Shown: positions 18,242-30,300 of the stretch, one piece after another
Layout: each line of letters starts with the position of its first letter
How positions within the stretch are numbered: position 1 is the stretch's first letter
Translations under genes and position numbers: made by a program
Notes under the pieces: generated by a model
The model's database searches: none
What the model was told of the DNA's origin: nothing
The model's input: only the letters and a program-made list of their open reading frames with translations
Assembly (NCBI RefSeq): GCF_039542345.1
Contig: NZ_BAABHY010000001.1
Span: forward strand, 1,116,001 to 1,180,000
Direction of reading: 5' to 3'
Source of the DNA: Orbus sasakiae
GTDB taxonomy: Bacteria > Pseudomonadota > Gammaproteobacteria > Enterobacterales > Orbaceae
DNA length: 64,000 nucleotides

Positions 18242-19041
18242 ATGATTCTTGATTGTTGCTATTCATTCCCCGAAGGGCCTGGTGTTTATTATTTTTATAA
18301 TAAAGACAACATTTTACTTTATATTGGCAAAAGCAAAAATATTAGAAAAAGAGTGTTATCTCACTATTATCGTCCTGATGAAACTAAGCATCATGCTAAT
18401 TTAATTAAGCAAACCACTCATATTGATGTTAAATGTACCGCAGGAGAGTTAGGTGCATTATTACTCGAATCTGCTGAAATAAAAAACATCAGCCCGTATT
18501 TAATAAACGCCTTAGAAAACATCAGAAATTATACTCATGGGTTCTGAATGATAATTTTATTCCCATTTTGCAACACGTTGATACCATACCTAATGATAAA
18601 ATCTGTGTTGGCTTATATCCATCACAAATAAAAGCTAAACAATGGCTCTTAGATCTTATTGAAAAAAATCAATTATGCGCCAAAGTACTGGGGTTAGAAT
18701 TCAATCATAGAGAATGTTGTTTTAATTATCAGTTAAGGCGTTGTAAAGGTGCATGCTGTGGTAAAGAAACACTTGAAATACATAATCATCGATTGATTCA
18801 AGCCTTTGAACAATATTCGCTGATAACTTGGCCTTGGCAATCTGCTATTGCAATTGTTGAAGAATCCCCACTTTATGAATATAAAACATACCATATTATT
18901 AATCAATGGCGCTACTTAGGTTCAGTTAATGAATTAAATCATCTTAGTATAGCGCCATTGCCGAGTTTTAGTCGTGATAGTTATCAGATATTAATCCGTT
19001 ATTTGCAAAACGCAAATCCCATTATTATCGAATTAGAATAA
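18242..19041 (+). pseudogene. cho: Excinuclease Cho (UvrC homolog), broken by a single-base frameshift
   Basis: Cho makes the 3' incision at bulky lesions in UvrABC repair. Residues 1-85 carry a GIY-YIG domain (GVYYFYNKDNILLYIGKSKN, CTAGELGALLLESAEIK) matching E. coli Cho (295 aa). The frame then goes off near 18494-18500 and stops at 18545-18547. Reading in the neighbouring frame restores a Cho-like FNKRLRKHQKLYSWVLND segment that joins an open frame ending at 19041 (RRCKGACCGKE, WPWQSAIAIVEE, YHIINQWRYLGSV). One missing base, for example CCGTTATTT shortened to CCGTATTT, explains it. The only visible lesion is this indel, so either very recent inactivation or a sequencing error is possible. 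Confidence 0.85.
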
Positions 19042-19128
19042 CATGTTATGATTAACTCAAAGTTTAATTCATCACCCTTGTATTGATTATCAATTGCGAA
19101 TAAAAATATTGCATTAATGCATTACTTA

Positions 19129-19168
19129 TACAGGCACAACGATTATAAAAATGGTCTTTGTGCCTGTA
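19129..19168. repeat. 11-bp inverted repeat between converging cho and azoR
   Basis: TACAGGCACAA, 18-nt loop, TTGTGCCTGTA. The arms are perfect. There is no clear T-tract on either side, so it may be a weak bidirectional terminator for the two converging genes or a relic. Confidence 0.5.
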
Positions 19169-19198
19169 ATATAGATATTGATTATATGATTAAACGCA

Positions 19199-19827
19199 TC
19201 AAACCTTAAATAAATGTGATAATGCTGTTAACGCTTGCTTTGCCCTGATTAGTGCTTGTTCCCGTTCATGTTGATTAGTAAATTGTAACGGCTGAGCATC
19301 AACAAGCCACTTTTTATCAATACCCAAAAACTGACAACAAGCATTAAGTACCGGTGTCATTGCATCCATATGTTGAAAATCACCCGATCGTAAATCCGCC
19401 CCTCTTGTCGTAATAAAAACAATTTTTTATCATTTAAATTACCTTCTGTCGTCCCATCGGGTAATAGCTCATACGTTATGCCTGTACGAATAATCGTATC
19501 GAGAAACGTTTTAAACGTTGCTGGTATCGTCCAGTTATACATAGGTAAGCCACAAACAATGAGATCGGCATCCATTACCCGTTTACACATCGCATCTGAA
19601 TCTTTTAAAACGGCTTTCATTTGCTCTGTTCTTTCGTTTTCAGATTTATACGTCGCCGTTACAAATTCAGCATTAAGATGTGGCTGCACATCTATCGTTA
19701 AATCTAAATAATCAATTTGCGTATCAACGCCACGTTCCTTTAATTGTTGTAAAAAAAATTGGCCTAACGCTCTTGAATTTGATTGTTCAGGTTTTTTGGA
19801 ACTCGTATCAATATGTAGTATTTTCAT
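19199..19827 (-). pseudogene. azoR: FMN-dependent NADH-azoreductase, frameshifted in a homopolymer
   Basis: AzoR is a flavodoxin-fold quinone/azo reductase. The first 135 residues are normal (MKILHIDTSSKKPEQSNSRA, LIVCGLPMYNWTIPATFK). At a run of six As (plus-strand Ts 19423-19428) the frame shifts and ends early, giving 156 aa. Adding one A restores KKIVFITTRGADLRSG and a complete C-terminus, KQALTALSHLFKV, with a stop at 19199-19201, for a total near 209 aa (E. coli AzoR 201 aa). GGAGGA precedes the ATG. It may be a true pseudogene, a phase-variable tract, or a homopolymer sequencing error. The Rrf2 regulator upstream on the same strand may control it. Confidence 0.82.
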
Positions 19828-19913
19828 TATTCCTCCAAACTAAGACAAAAATAGTCGGAGTTAATTTATCTGATTCATTATTTAATGGCAAGTAAAATTA
19901 TTATCATGTGTTA

Positions 19914-20420
19914 TTAGCGGTGATCTATTCGATTATCAAGCCAAGCTATAACTTGTTGTGAATAGTCATCTGGTGCTTTATCGGTCAGTTGCTGGGCTAA
20001 ACTTGCGAGGGTTTGCTGAGTCAAATGTAAACGTAGCTGCTGCTCCGCATTTTGCATAACTTGATGAATCGCACACATTCCATCTGTTGACCATATTGGG
20101 GGTTCACCATTAAAAATGGCACAACGAGAGCGAATTTCTTTGCATTCAAACAGCGGTTTATAATTATCAATTGCGACAATGACATCATGAATCGTAATTT
20201 GCTCTGCTGATTTAGCCAGTGAGAAGCCCCCTTTTATACCTTCGGTTGCAATGACAATCTCAGCCTTATGCATTTTAGTAAAAATTTTTGCGAGGTATTC
20301 ATAAGGAACATCTTGTAAAGCAGCTAAATCACGCACACTTGCCCCCCTTGCATTGATAGGTTCAGCGAGGTAAAGTAAACAATGTAGTGCGTATTCAACG
20401 CCAGAGCTAATAAAGGCCAT
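19914..20420 (-). CDS. Rrf2 family transcriptional regulator
   Basis: A 168-aa regulator with an N-terminal winged helix (GVEYALHCLLYLAEP, ASVRDLAALQDVPYEYLAKIF) and the Rrf2 wing (GGFSLAKSAEQITIHDVIVAID). Three cysteines follow (FECKEIRSRCAIF and DGMCAIHQ), the arrangement that in several Rrf2 proteins binds an Fe-S cluster or senses redox state. It lies 86 bp upstream of azoR in the same direction, so autoregulation and control of azoR are likely. The C-terminus is about 20 residues longer than in many Rrf2 proteins. Confidence 0.85.
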   Translation of the reverse strand: MAFISSGVEYALHCLLYLAEPINARGASVRDLAALQDVPYEYLAKIFTKMHKAEIVIATEGIKGGFSLAKSAEQITIHDVIVAIDNYKPLFECKEIRSRCAIFNGEPPIWSTDGMCAIHQVMQNAEQQLRLHLTQQTLASLAQQLTDKAPDDYSQQVIAWLDNRIDHR

Positions 20421-20588
20421 ATCAGTATCAGTTTTAACACTATAATTAAAAAAGTGAATTTGACGACAATTTTAGCATGTAAGTCAATAATCCTCAGTAA
20501 TATTCTTTTTAACTTTATTTTACTATTCAAACATCAAATTAAAGTTATAAAGAAAACATGCTATTCAAATCTGTTACACTATATTAAA

Positions 20589-21257
20589 TTATAATAACTT
20601 CTGTACTAAACTCTCAATATCAACAGTTTGTATGCTAGTTTGCTGTGTATCGGTCATACTCGCAATAGCAAGGCTATAATCGGTGGAAAAATCGAATAAC
20701 GCGATAAACCATGAGTGATCAGCTAAATCAAGTTTTGTATGATTCTCAAAAGGTAGGGGGATTTCAAAGGAATTGGGTGCTAAATAAAACCCGCGCCCAT
20801 CTGCTTTAATTATTGCTTCTTTTAGCGTCCATAATTGTATAAAATCAAGTAAACCATTTTTTATAGCATTATATTCAGTGAGTGTTAATACTTCTCGATA
20901 GTCATTGATATCAATAGGCTGTGTTTTTTCGATATCAACGCCTACTACGCCATAGGGATTGTATAAGCATACAATCCATTCACCTGAATGAGAAATATTA
21001 AAGCCCCCTTCTAATTTTTCAAGATAAGGTTTAGCATACTGATGATAGCGAATAGCCGGTAACGTATTCGTTTGATCATCATGATGTTTTTTTAAAACAT
21101 AAAATAATAAAAGTTTACCTAATAGGCTACGTAACTTATCATCATCAAAACGTAACTGGCTAATTTTTTGCTGTTCTGATAACGGTATTATATTTAAGTA
21201 TTTAACCAAATCCGGCCAACTTAAATCCGTTAGACGAATAGCGTAGAGGTAATTCAT
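20589..21257 (-). CDS. 4'-phosphopantetheinyl transferase, Sfp type
   Basis: A 222-aa enzyme that attaches phosphopantetheine to the carrier-domain serines of the NRPS directly upstream. Motifs are FNISHSGEWIV, the Mg-binding GVDIEKTQPID, and WTLKEAIIKADGRGFYL. The frame can be opened at 21296, but the ATG at 21257 (MNYLYAIRLTDLSW) has AAGGGGAG at good spacing and the right family start. It is 63 bp after the NRPS stop with a perfect hairpin between, so it is probably cotranscribed with the NRPS. Confidence 0.92.
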   Translation of the reverse strand: MNYLYAIRLTDLSWPDLVKYLNIIPLSEQQKISQLRFDDDKLRSLLGKLLLFYVLKKHHDDQTNTLPAIRYHQYAKPYLEKLEGGFNISHSGEWIVCLYNPYGVVGVDIEKTQPIDINDYREVLTLTEYNAIKNGLLDFIQLWTLKEAIIKADGRGFYLAPNSFEIPLPFENHTKLDLADHSWFIALFDFSTDYSLAIASMTDTQQTSIQTVDIESLVQKLL

Positions 21258-21279
21258 TGCTTTTACTCCCCTTGAATAT

Positions 21280-21309
21280 GACGTACGTTTACTCATATAA
21301 ACGTACGTC
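21280..21309. repeat. Perfect 12-bp inverted repeat between the NRPS and PPTase genes
   Basis: GACGTACGTTTA, loop CTCATA, TAAACGTACGTC. Each arm also contains the self-complementary octamer ACGTACGT. It lies between the NRPS stop (21321) and the PPTase ribosome site. There is no T-tract, so it is not a standard terminator. It could be an mRNA-stabilising or processing hairpin, or a dyad operator. Confidence 0.75.
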
Positions 21310-21320
21310 CATCTCGCCTA

Positions 21321-24300
21321 TCAAATTGATGTAAAAGAACGAATATTGTCAATTATCGTCTGATCCTTTTCTAAAATTTTATAGTGATCTGTCTCTAACT
21401 CAATCACCGATAACTGCTGTGTAGATCTTAAACAGGAACCAAGATTATTTGCCTGATATCCTTCATTAGCAGCACCAAAGCCCTTTTCTTCCATAGCTTT
21501 AAATAACATAACTTGTGTATAATTAAGCTTCGCTGAAATCGGTTGTAATGCGATAGTTTTATCAACCTGACTAACCGATACCACATTAGCACGTAGATAT
21601 TTTGGAATGTTAAGTTCAGCCATCAGTTGGTCTAAATCAACTAACGGTTCTTTTTCATTGATATCTTCAGCTTTTAATAACCAAGTATCGAGCGCAATGA
21701 CTTTAATATCTTTTAATCCTCGTGCTTCTAAAATACTGGCAATTTCTAAACCAATTTGCCCACCCAATGACCACCCCATAAAAACAATTGGCTTTGTTAA
21801 ATCCAATACACGATCAATATAAGATAAGTAATATTGCGCTAATTTTGGTAAATTATCAATTTTATCATCATGATAGAAATTATATGAATCGACGCCATAG
21901 CAACAATAATATGTTTCAAGTTTATTGGCTAATGATAAATAAACTGAGCAACCGCCCATTCCAGGGTGAATCATAAAGATTTGCGGTTTATCACTCAGTG
22001 CTGTTAATGGCACCACCGGATTAAACTCTTGTTTATCGGTTTCAGCAATTTTTATTGCTAACTCACGGATATTGCGTGCATTCAATATATCCACCAATGA
22101 TAATCGCACTTGGAACACTTGATTAATACGGCTATTAAGTTTCATGGCTAAAATACTGTTTCCGCCTAATGCAAAGAAACTGTGTTCCATGCTGATCTCA
22201 GAACTGGCGATATTCAACGTATCTGAGAATATTTCGGCTAACACTCTTTCAAGCTCGTTTGCAGGCAAAATATGCGCAACAGTGTGATTGAATTCGGGTT
22301 GAGGTAACAATTTACGATCCAGTTTACCGTTTGAAGTTGTTGGTAATACATCTAAGTGCACGAACGCAACAGGTACCATATATTCCGGTAACGATTGTCG
22401 TAGATGATTAATAAGTTCATCATCATCTAATGGCGTATTTGCTACATAATAAGCAACTAAATACTTATCTTTGGCTGAACGCTCATAGGCAATCACAATA
22501 GCATGAATAATTTGCTCATGTTGTCCTAGGCATGCTTCAATTTCATTGAGTTCAATACGATAACCACGAATTTTAACTTGAAAATCATTTCGTCCTAAAT
22601 ATTCAATGTTACCATCAGCCAGATATCGAACAATATCACCCGTTTTATAAATTCGGTGATTATAATTTTCAGCTTTCTCATTAGTATGTTGGAATGGATT
22701 AGCAATAAAACGTTCATCCGTTAACGTTGGATTATACAAATAGCCTCGTGCGACGGCATCACCACCAATGTAAAGTTCACCGATAGCGCCAAGTGGTACT
22801 GCTTGTAAGTTATCATCTAAAACATAAGCAGTTGAATTAGCAATTGGGCGTCCGATTAAAACCTTACTAATATTGCGATCATTACAGTCGTAATAGGATA
22901 CCTCGATAGTTGTTTCAGTCGGTCCGTACAGATTATGAATTTGGCAATGTGGTATTAATCGATGACATTTTTTTACATCATCCAGATTCAGCGCTTCACC
23001 ACTACAAAATAGATATCGTAAGCTTGCTAACTGAGTTCTTAGCGAAACTTGCCCTTCTACCGTTTCAAGGAACGTTGAAAGCATTGATGGCACAAAGTGA
23101 AGCGTTGTAATCCCTTCTTGCATAATCAATTCAGCTAAGTAGATATTATCTTTATAGGATTCAGAATGCGCAAATATAATACTAGCACCATACCAATTTG
23201 CCCAAAATAGTTCCCATATTGAAACATCAAAGGAATAGTTAGTTTTTTGTAAAATCCTGTCATGTTCAGTAATTGGGTACTGCTTATGTCGCCATACAAT
23301 TTTGTTGATAACACTTTGATGCTCGAGCATAACACCTTTCGCATTACCTGTTGTACCACTGGTATAGATCACATATGCCAAATTGTTGGCTTTAGCAATC
23401 GGTAACGGATTGGTTTTACTGTATGCAAAAAGTTGCTCTACAATGTGTGGAGACTGAAGGTTAATCACTATCTGTCCATCTTTTGCAAGTGTTTTACATT
23501 TCTCATAACAGGCTGTGACAGTCAAAATCACACTAGCCTGAGTATTATTCAAAATGTAATGAGATCGGTCGGCAGGCGCTAATGGATCAATAGGTACATA
23601 CGCAGCGCCTGATTTCAGTACGCCTAAAATTGCGACCGGCATACATAATGAACGATCGAGATAAAGCGCAATTAAGTCATCCCCTTTAATCGCAAAATGC
23701 TCTCTTAGATAATGTGCTAACTGATTAGCTTTTTCATTTAATTGGCCATAGCTTAATCGATTATTTTCATAAACAACCGCAATGTTATCCGGCGTTTTTG
23801 CTACTTGTTCTTCGAACATTTGATGAATTGTTTTATCATTTGGATACGCTTTACGCGTGTCATTCCACTGATAGATCACTTTATCATAATGCGCTTCATC
23901 TAAATAATTTAATCGGCTAATTGGCTGATGCTCGATAACTAATTCACTTAATTGTTCCAGAATATAACAATAAACATTGATATATTCATTAATTGTCTGG
24001 CGATCAAAAAGTGCTGTTGCATAGTTAAAATTACCACTAATACATGTTTTACTGTCATCAAGCATTGTTGTCATATCAAATTTAGCACCATTATACTGTG
24101 TGCTGTTTGCCTGATAGGGTTTAAATAATTCATGCGTATTTGTTTTATCTGCTAAACCAAATGATTGTAAGCCAAACATGACTTGGAATAATGGATGTCT
24201 TGATGGATCTTTTTCGATTTGTAGCGCATCAACCAATTTTTCAAATGGTAAATCTTGATATTGCTGTGCCTCACTAACTAAGACCCCAGTTTGACGAATA

Positions 24301-27300
24301 AAATCAGCGACATTTTGTTGTGGTTCGATTTCACGCCGCAAGGCCAGTGTATTAACAAAAAAGCCCATTGTGTCTTCAATTCCAGGATAATGTCGACCAG
24401 CAATGGGGGTCCCAACAATAATATCTGACTGATTACTGTAAGCTCTTAACAACAGGTAATACCCACTGAGTAACAGAGTATAAAGACTCACATTTAAATC
24501 GGCGGCGAGTTGTCTTAGTTTATGACTGGTGGATTCACTTAAAGTGAATCCACAATCAGCACCACGATAATCAATTTGCATCGGTCGAGTATGATCAATC
24601 GGCAAATTGAGTGGTTGATAATCACTGAGCCTATTTTGCCAATAATCAAGCTGTACTTGTAACCTTTGCGCTTGTAGATATTTGCGTTGCCACAATGCAA
24701 AATCTTTATACTGTACTTGTACTGCGGGTAAATCAACTTGTGCATTTGTGGCGCTATAGAAATGATAATAATAGTTTAATTCTTTTATTAACAGATCAAC
24801 AGACCACCCATCGAATGCAATATGGTGAATGACTATACTCAAATAATGTTGTTCAGCCAATTGATAACTCTGTGCCGATATAGGAATTTGTTTAGATAGA
24901 TCAAAAATCTGATTAATGTGATCTGTCATATACCGATCAAGCATTGCTACATCTTGGCAAACCAGATGATTAATTCTGACATCGACATTATCTGGCGCTA
25001 ATACACATTGATAGCCCATGCCTTCACTATCAGCTTTAATAATTGTGCGTAAAATTTCATGACGCTCAACAATCTTAACCAGCGCTTTTGACAAAGCAAT
25101 TAAGGATACATTAGAACTTAATGTAAGGGTGAGCGGAATGTTATATGCATGACTTCCCCCTTCATAATTATCAATAAACCATAAACGTTCTTGGGCAAAT
25201 GAAAGTAATTGATCTTGTATTCGCTCAATTTTAGGGGCTTCTATGACCATAAATTGGGCATCATTCGCATCAATTTGTTCACTCAATGCTTTAATGGTTT
25301 TATAGTTAAATATGTCTGAAATATGAACTGATTTTTCGGTTTTGTCGGATAGTTTAGCAGCAAGTTTTATCGCTAAAATACTGTTACCACCCATTCTAAA
25401 GAAATCATCTGTAATGCTGATACTATCAAATGGTATTGAAAGCAATTCACTGTAGATTGTAGCAACCAAAATTTCAGTATCGGTCGTTGGTTTAATCGAA
25501 TCAATGCTGACATTAAAGCTAGGTTGTGGTAATGCAGCGCGATTAACTTTGCCATTTAACGTTAAGGGAATCGTATCGAGATGAATAAAGACGACAGGAA
25601 TCATGTATTCCGGCAAAGATTGTTGCAAATAATGAAATAACTCATCATTACTTATTGGCTCTTCTGCCACATAATATGCAACTAATTGCTTATCCCCGAC
25701 ACGAAGATCACATGCTAATACTAATGCTTGTTTAACAGCTGGGTGCGTCAATAATCGGCTTTCTATCTCTGCGAGTTCAATTCTAAAACCACGAATTTTA
25801 ACTTGGAAATCATTACGGCCTAAATATTCCACGCTACCATCTGCCAAATAACGAACGACATCGCCAGTTTTGTAAAGTCGGCTATTTTTCCTTTGTAGGC
25901 GTTGTTCATCACTTTGGAATGGATTATCAATAAAGACTTTTTCAGTTAATGTCGGGTTATTTAAATAACCGCGCCCAACGCCGACACCACCAATATACAG
26001 TTCGCCAATTGCCCCCACTGGTACAGGACGTAACATGTTATCGAGTACGTATAATGTAGCGTTATAAATAGCTTTACCTATGTTGGTATTAATATCACCT
26101 TTGCGATACAGATGATAAGTTGCCCAAATTGAAGCTTCCGTTGGCCCATAAGCATTAACTAAAGGCCTTTCATATTCGCAATAATGATCAACAATATGTT
26201 GAGATAATCCTTCACCGCCAACTAAAAGTCGTCCAATCGGGATAATTCGATCTTTATCTAATAATACAGGTGGAATAAAAGCATAATCAATACTGTGTGT
26301 AGCAACATAATCAATCAATGCTTGCAGATCTAACCGTTTATCCTGAGCGAAGATATGTAGGCAATTACCCGTCAATAATGGGACAAAAACATCCAACACA
26401 TGTGCATCAAATGTGTAATCCGAATACCATAATGTGCTTTTACTTTTATCACCGGCATTACATAAACTTAACCCCATTGCCTCGTGCTGTACAAATGTCG
26501 CGTTAATCGCAGAGTGATGTTCAATCATAACCCCTTTAGGATTTCCGGTTGTGCCACTGGTATAAATAATATAAGCCAGATTTTGAGCGGTTGCTGTTGA
26601 TTTTGTTTGTAAGCTTGAATAATTTGCTAACGTGGTTTGCATATTAAAGTCATCTAAACAAACAACCTGGGTATTCGTTTGGGTTAAGATATTGTTCAAA
26701 TTAGCTTGATAAGTTAAGGTTGTGATAACAGCTTTACATTGCGTATCATCGACAATCCACTGTTGCCGCTCGTCAGGTAATTTTGGACTTAATGGCACAT
26801 AAGCTGCACCTGCTTTTAACACAGCAAGAATACTAATAATAATTTGTGGTGTTTTATCTAAGCATATCGCAATTAAATCATCACCTTGAATTGAAAACTG
26901 ATCATGTAGATAATTTGCCAACTGATTAGCTCGTTCATTTAATTGCTGATAAGTGAAACTCATATCATCATGAACAATCGCAATATGATCCGGTGTCCTG
27001 ATGACTTGCTCCTCAAACATTTGTGCAAGCGTTTTATCTGTGGGATAATCATGCTCAGTTTGGTTCCAATCATGGATAACTTGATGATAGGTCAAATTAT
27101 CTAAGTAACTGAGTTTAGCAATGGGTAAATGCTGCTCACATAACTGACCAAACTGCGCTAAGATGTGACAATATACATTGATATAGCCATTAATTGTTTC
27201 GGCTTCAAATAATGCTTTTGCATAATTAAAGTGCCCTGTAATACACGCTTTGCTATCATCCAAAATAGTGGTTAAATCAAACTTAGCAATATTATATTGT

Positions 27301-30300
27301 TTTGAATTAGCGTCATACGGTGTAAATAAGCAATCCTCTGACGGGTGATTTGATGCCCCAAATGACTGAACGCCAAACATGACTTGAAACAGAGGATGTC
27401 GTGAAGGATCTTGCGTAATTGTTAATGCATCAACTAATTTTTCAAATGGTAAATCTTGATACTGTTGCGCCTCACCCAGTTTCTGTCCGGTTGTTTGAAT
27501 AAAATCCGCCAAATCGGTTTGATCATCAATTTCTCGCCTTAATGCTAATGTATTGACGAAAAAGCCCATAGTATTTTCAATACCTAAATAATGTCTACCG
27601 GCAATTGGGGTTCCTAAAATAATATCAGATTGATTACTGTACGCTTTCAGCATCAAATAATAACCGCTTAGTAACACCGTATATAAACTGACATTTAAAT
27701 TAGCTGCTAATTGACGTAATGTTTGGCTTACACTTAAGCTAAGACTAAAATTAACGTCTTCACCACGGTAATCAATTTGCAAAGGCCTTGGATGATCAAG
27801 CGGTAAATTTAGGGGTTGATGATCAGCTAATTCTGATTGCCAATAGTTAAGCTGTGATTGAAGCTTTTCACCTTGCAAATATTGACGTTGCCATATCGCA
27901 AAATCCTTATATTGTACGGAAACTGATGGTAATTCAATTACCTCGCCCGTTGCCGTAAACGACTGATAATAATGATTTAATTCTTTTATCAATAAATCAA
28001 TTGACCAACCGTCGAATGCAATGTGATGGATAACCAAACTAAGATAGATGTCATCTTCCAATTGATAACTTTGCGCTGAAATCGGAATTTGGCTAGCTAA
28101 ATTAAAAATACAATGTACATGTTCCATGATACTGTGGTGCAATTCATCAAGATGCTGACATTTTTTATGCGGTATAGAAAGCTTGGCATCCTTGCTGCAT
28201 AGAACTTGTTGATACCCTTCTCCCTGACTATTTGATTTAATAATAGTCCGTAAAATCTCATGACGTTCAATAATCTTATTAAGTACGTTAGCCAATATCG
28301 TTAATGATATGTTTTTATTCAATTTCAGTGTAAGAGGAATATTATATGCATCACTTCCCCCCTCATAACTATCAATAAACCATAATCGTTCTTGGGCAAA
28401 GGACAATAACTGTTGCTCAACTTGCTCTATATCTTGGGCTAAAATGGTGTATTGTTGACCCGCTTGCGTATCAATATATTGACTTAATGCGCGAATCGTT
28501 CTGTGATTAAAAATATCCGCAACATGAACCGTTTTACTGCAACTATCAACAAGACAACTAGCTAACTTAATCGCTAAAATACTGTTACCGCCCATTCTAA
28601 AGAAATCATCGGTCACACTAATCTGATCAAGTTCTAGTTTAAGAAGTTGTGCAAATAACCGTGCAACCTGCTTTTCCGTCACAGTCGTTGGTGCAATACA
28701 CTCGGCTGTTGTATCTTGACTGATTGTTGGTAAAGCAGTGCGATTCACCTTACCATTAATGGTTAACGGCATCGCATCAAGATACATAAATGCAGAAGGA
28801 ATCATGTATTCAGGCAAATGTTCAAGTAGGTAATCATATAATTGATCGCGGCCAATCACCTCATCGGCAACATAATAAGCCACTAAATATTTATTACCAC
28901 TTGCGTCGGTATTCGCTAACACGATAGTTTGTTTTATTGATGGATGACGGTGTAAACATGCTTCAATTTCAGCAAGTTCTATACGGAAACCACGGATTTT
29001 AACTTGGAAATCATTTCGACCCAGGTATTCAACATTGCCATCAGGCAGATAACGGACTAAATCACCCGTTTTATAAAGTCTCGCGTTGCGCTCTTCAAGA
29101 TGTTGTTGTTCACTTTGGAATGGATTGACAAGAAATACGTTGCCCGTTAATTCTGGGTTATTAAGGTAACCAAGTCCCACCCCTTCACCGCCAATGTAGA
29201 GTTCACCAATCCCCCCTAATGGTACTGGGCGTAAATAGCTATCTAAAATATATAACGAGGTATTATTAATTGGCCGACCTATTGGCACACTATAACTAAA
29301 CGGTTTCTCGGCTGAATTAATCAGATACGTGACAGCAAAAGTCGTCGTTTCAGTTGGACCATAACCATTAACCAATTTTACCTGCGGATGTCGTTGCCTA
29401 AAATGGTTTATGTGATAAACCGATAGCGCTTCTCCCCCCACCAATATATATTTTAATAGTCCTAAATTAGGGACATCAGCATCAACTAACGTATTGAAGA
29501 ATGCGGCGGTGATAAAACAATTACTAATTTTATAATCTGATAACAATTGATTAAACTGCTCAAGATCCAAGAAGCATTCTTTTTTAGCAATAACGACACT
29601 TGCACCATTCAATAATGGCCCAAAAATATCATAAATCGAAGCATCAAATTGATAGCCCGAAATATCAAGAAATCTATCATTCGGTGATATCTCAGTATAA
29701 CAAGGTTTAACCACCAAACGATTGATATTATAGTGACAAATTAAGGTTCCTTTAGGTTTACCCGTGGTACCACTTGTATAGATGATATATGCTAAATCTG
29801 TTGGTTTGGTTGTAACACTTACATTTTTGTTACACTGTAACGAAACAGTGTTACGTATATGCTCTTTATCCACTACAACCAATGAAACATCTCTTGAAAA
29901 TTGCTTAATTTTCGCTTCATAGCATGCTTGAGTGATGACCGCTTTCACATTCGCATCTTGAATAATATAAGCATTTCGTTCATTAGGTGTATCTGGGTCT
30001 ATCGGTACATAGGCAGCGCCAGCCTTAAGCACAGCAAGCATACTGACTACAATTTGTTCACTTCGATTTAAATACAAACCAACAAAATCGTTAGGTTTAA
30101 TATCGTAGGTCGTTTTTAAATAATGTGCTAATTGATTGGCTTGCTGATTAAGCGCTTCATAAGTGAGTATAAGATCATTAAACATGACTGCGGGTGAATG
30201 TGCAAACCACTTAACCTGTTCTTCAAATAGGTCGATGACAGTTTTATCAGCACGATAATCACCTTCAGTTTGATTCCAATCATAAATAATGGTTTGATAT

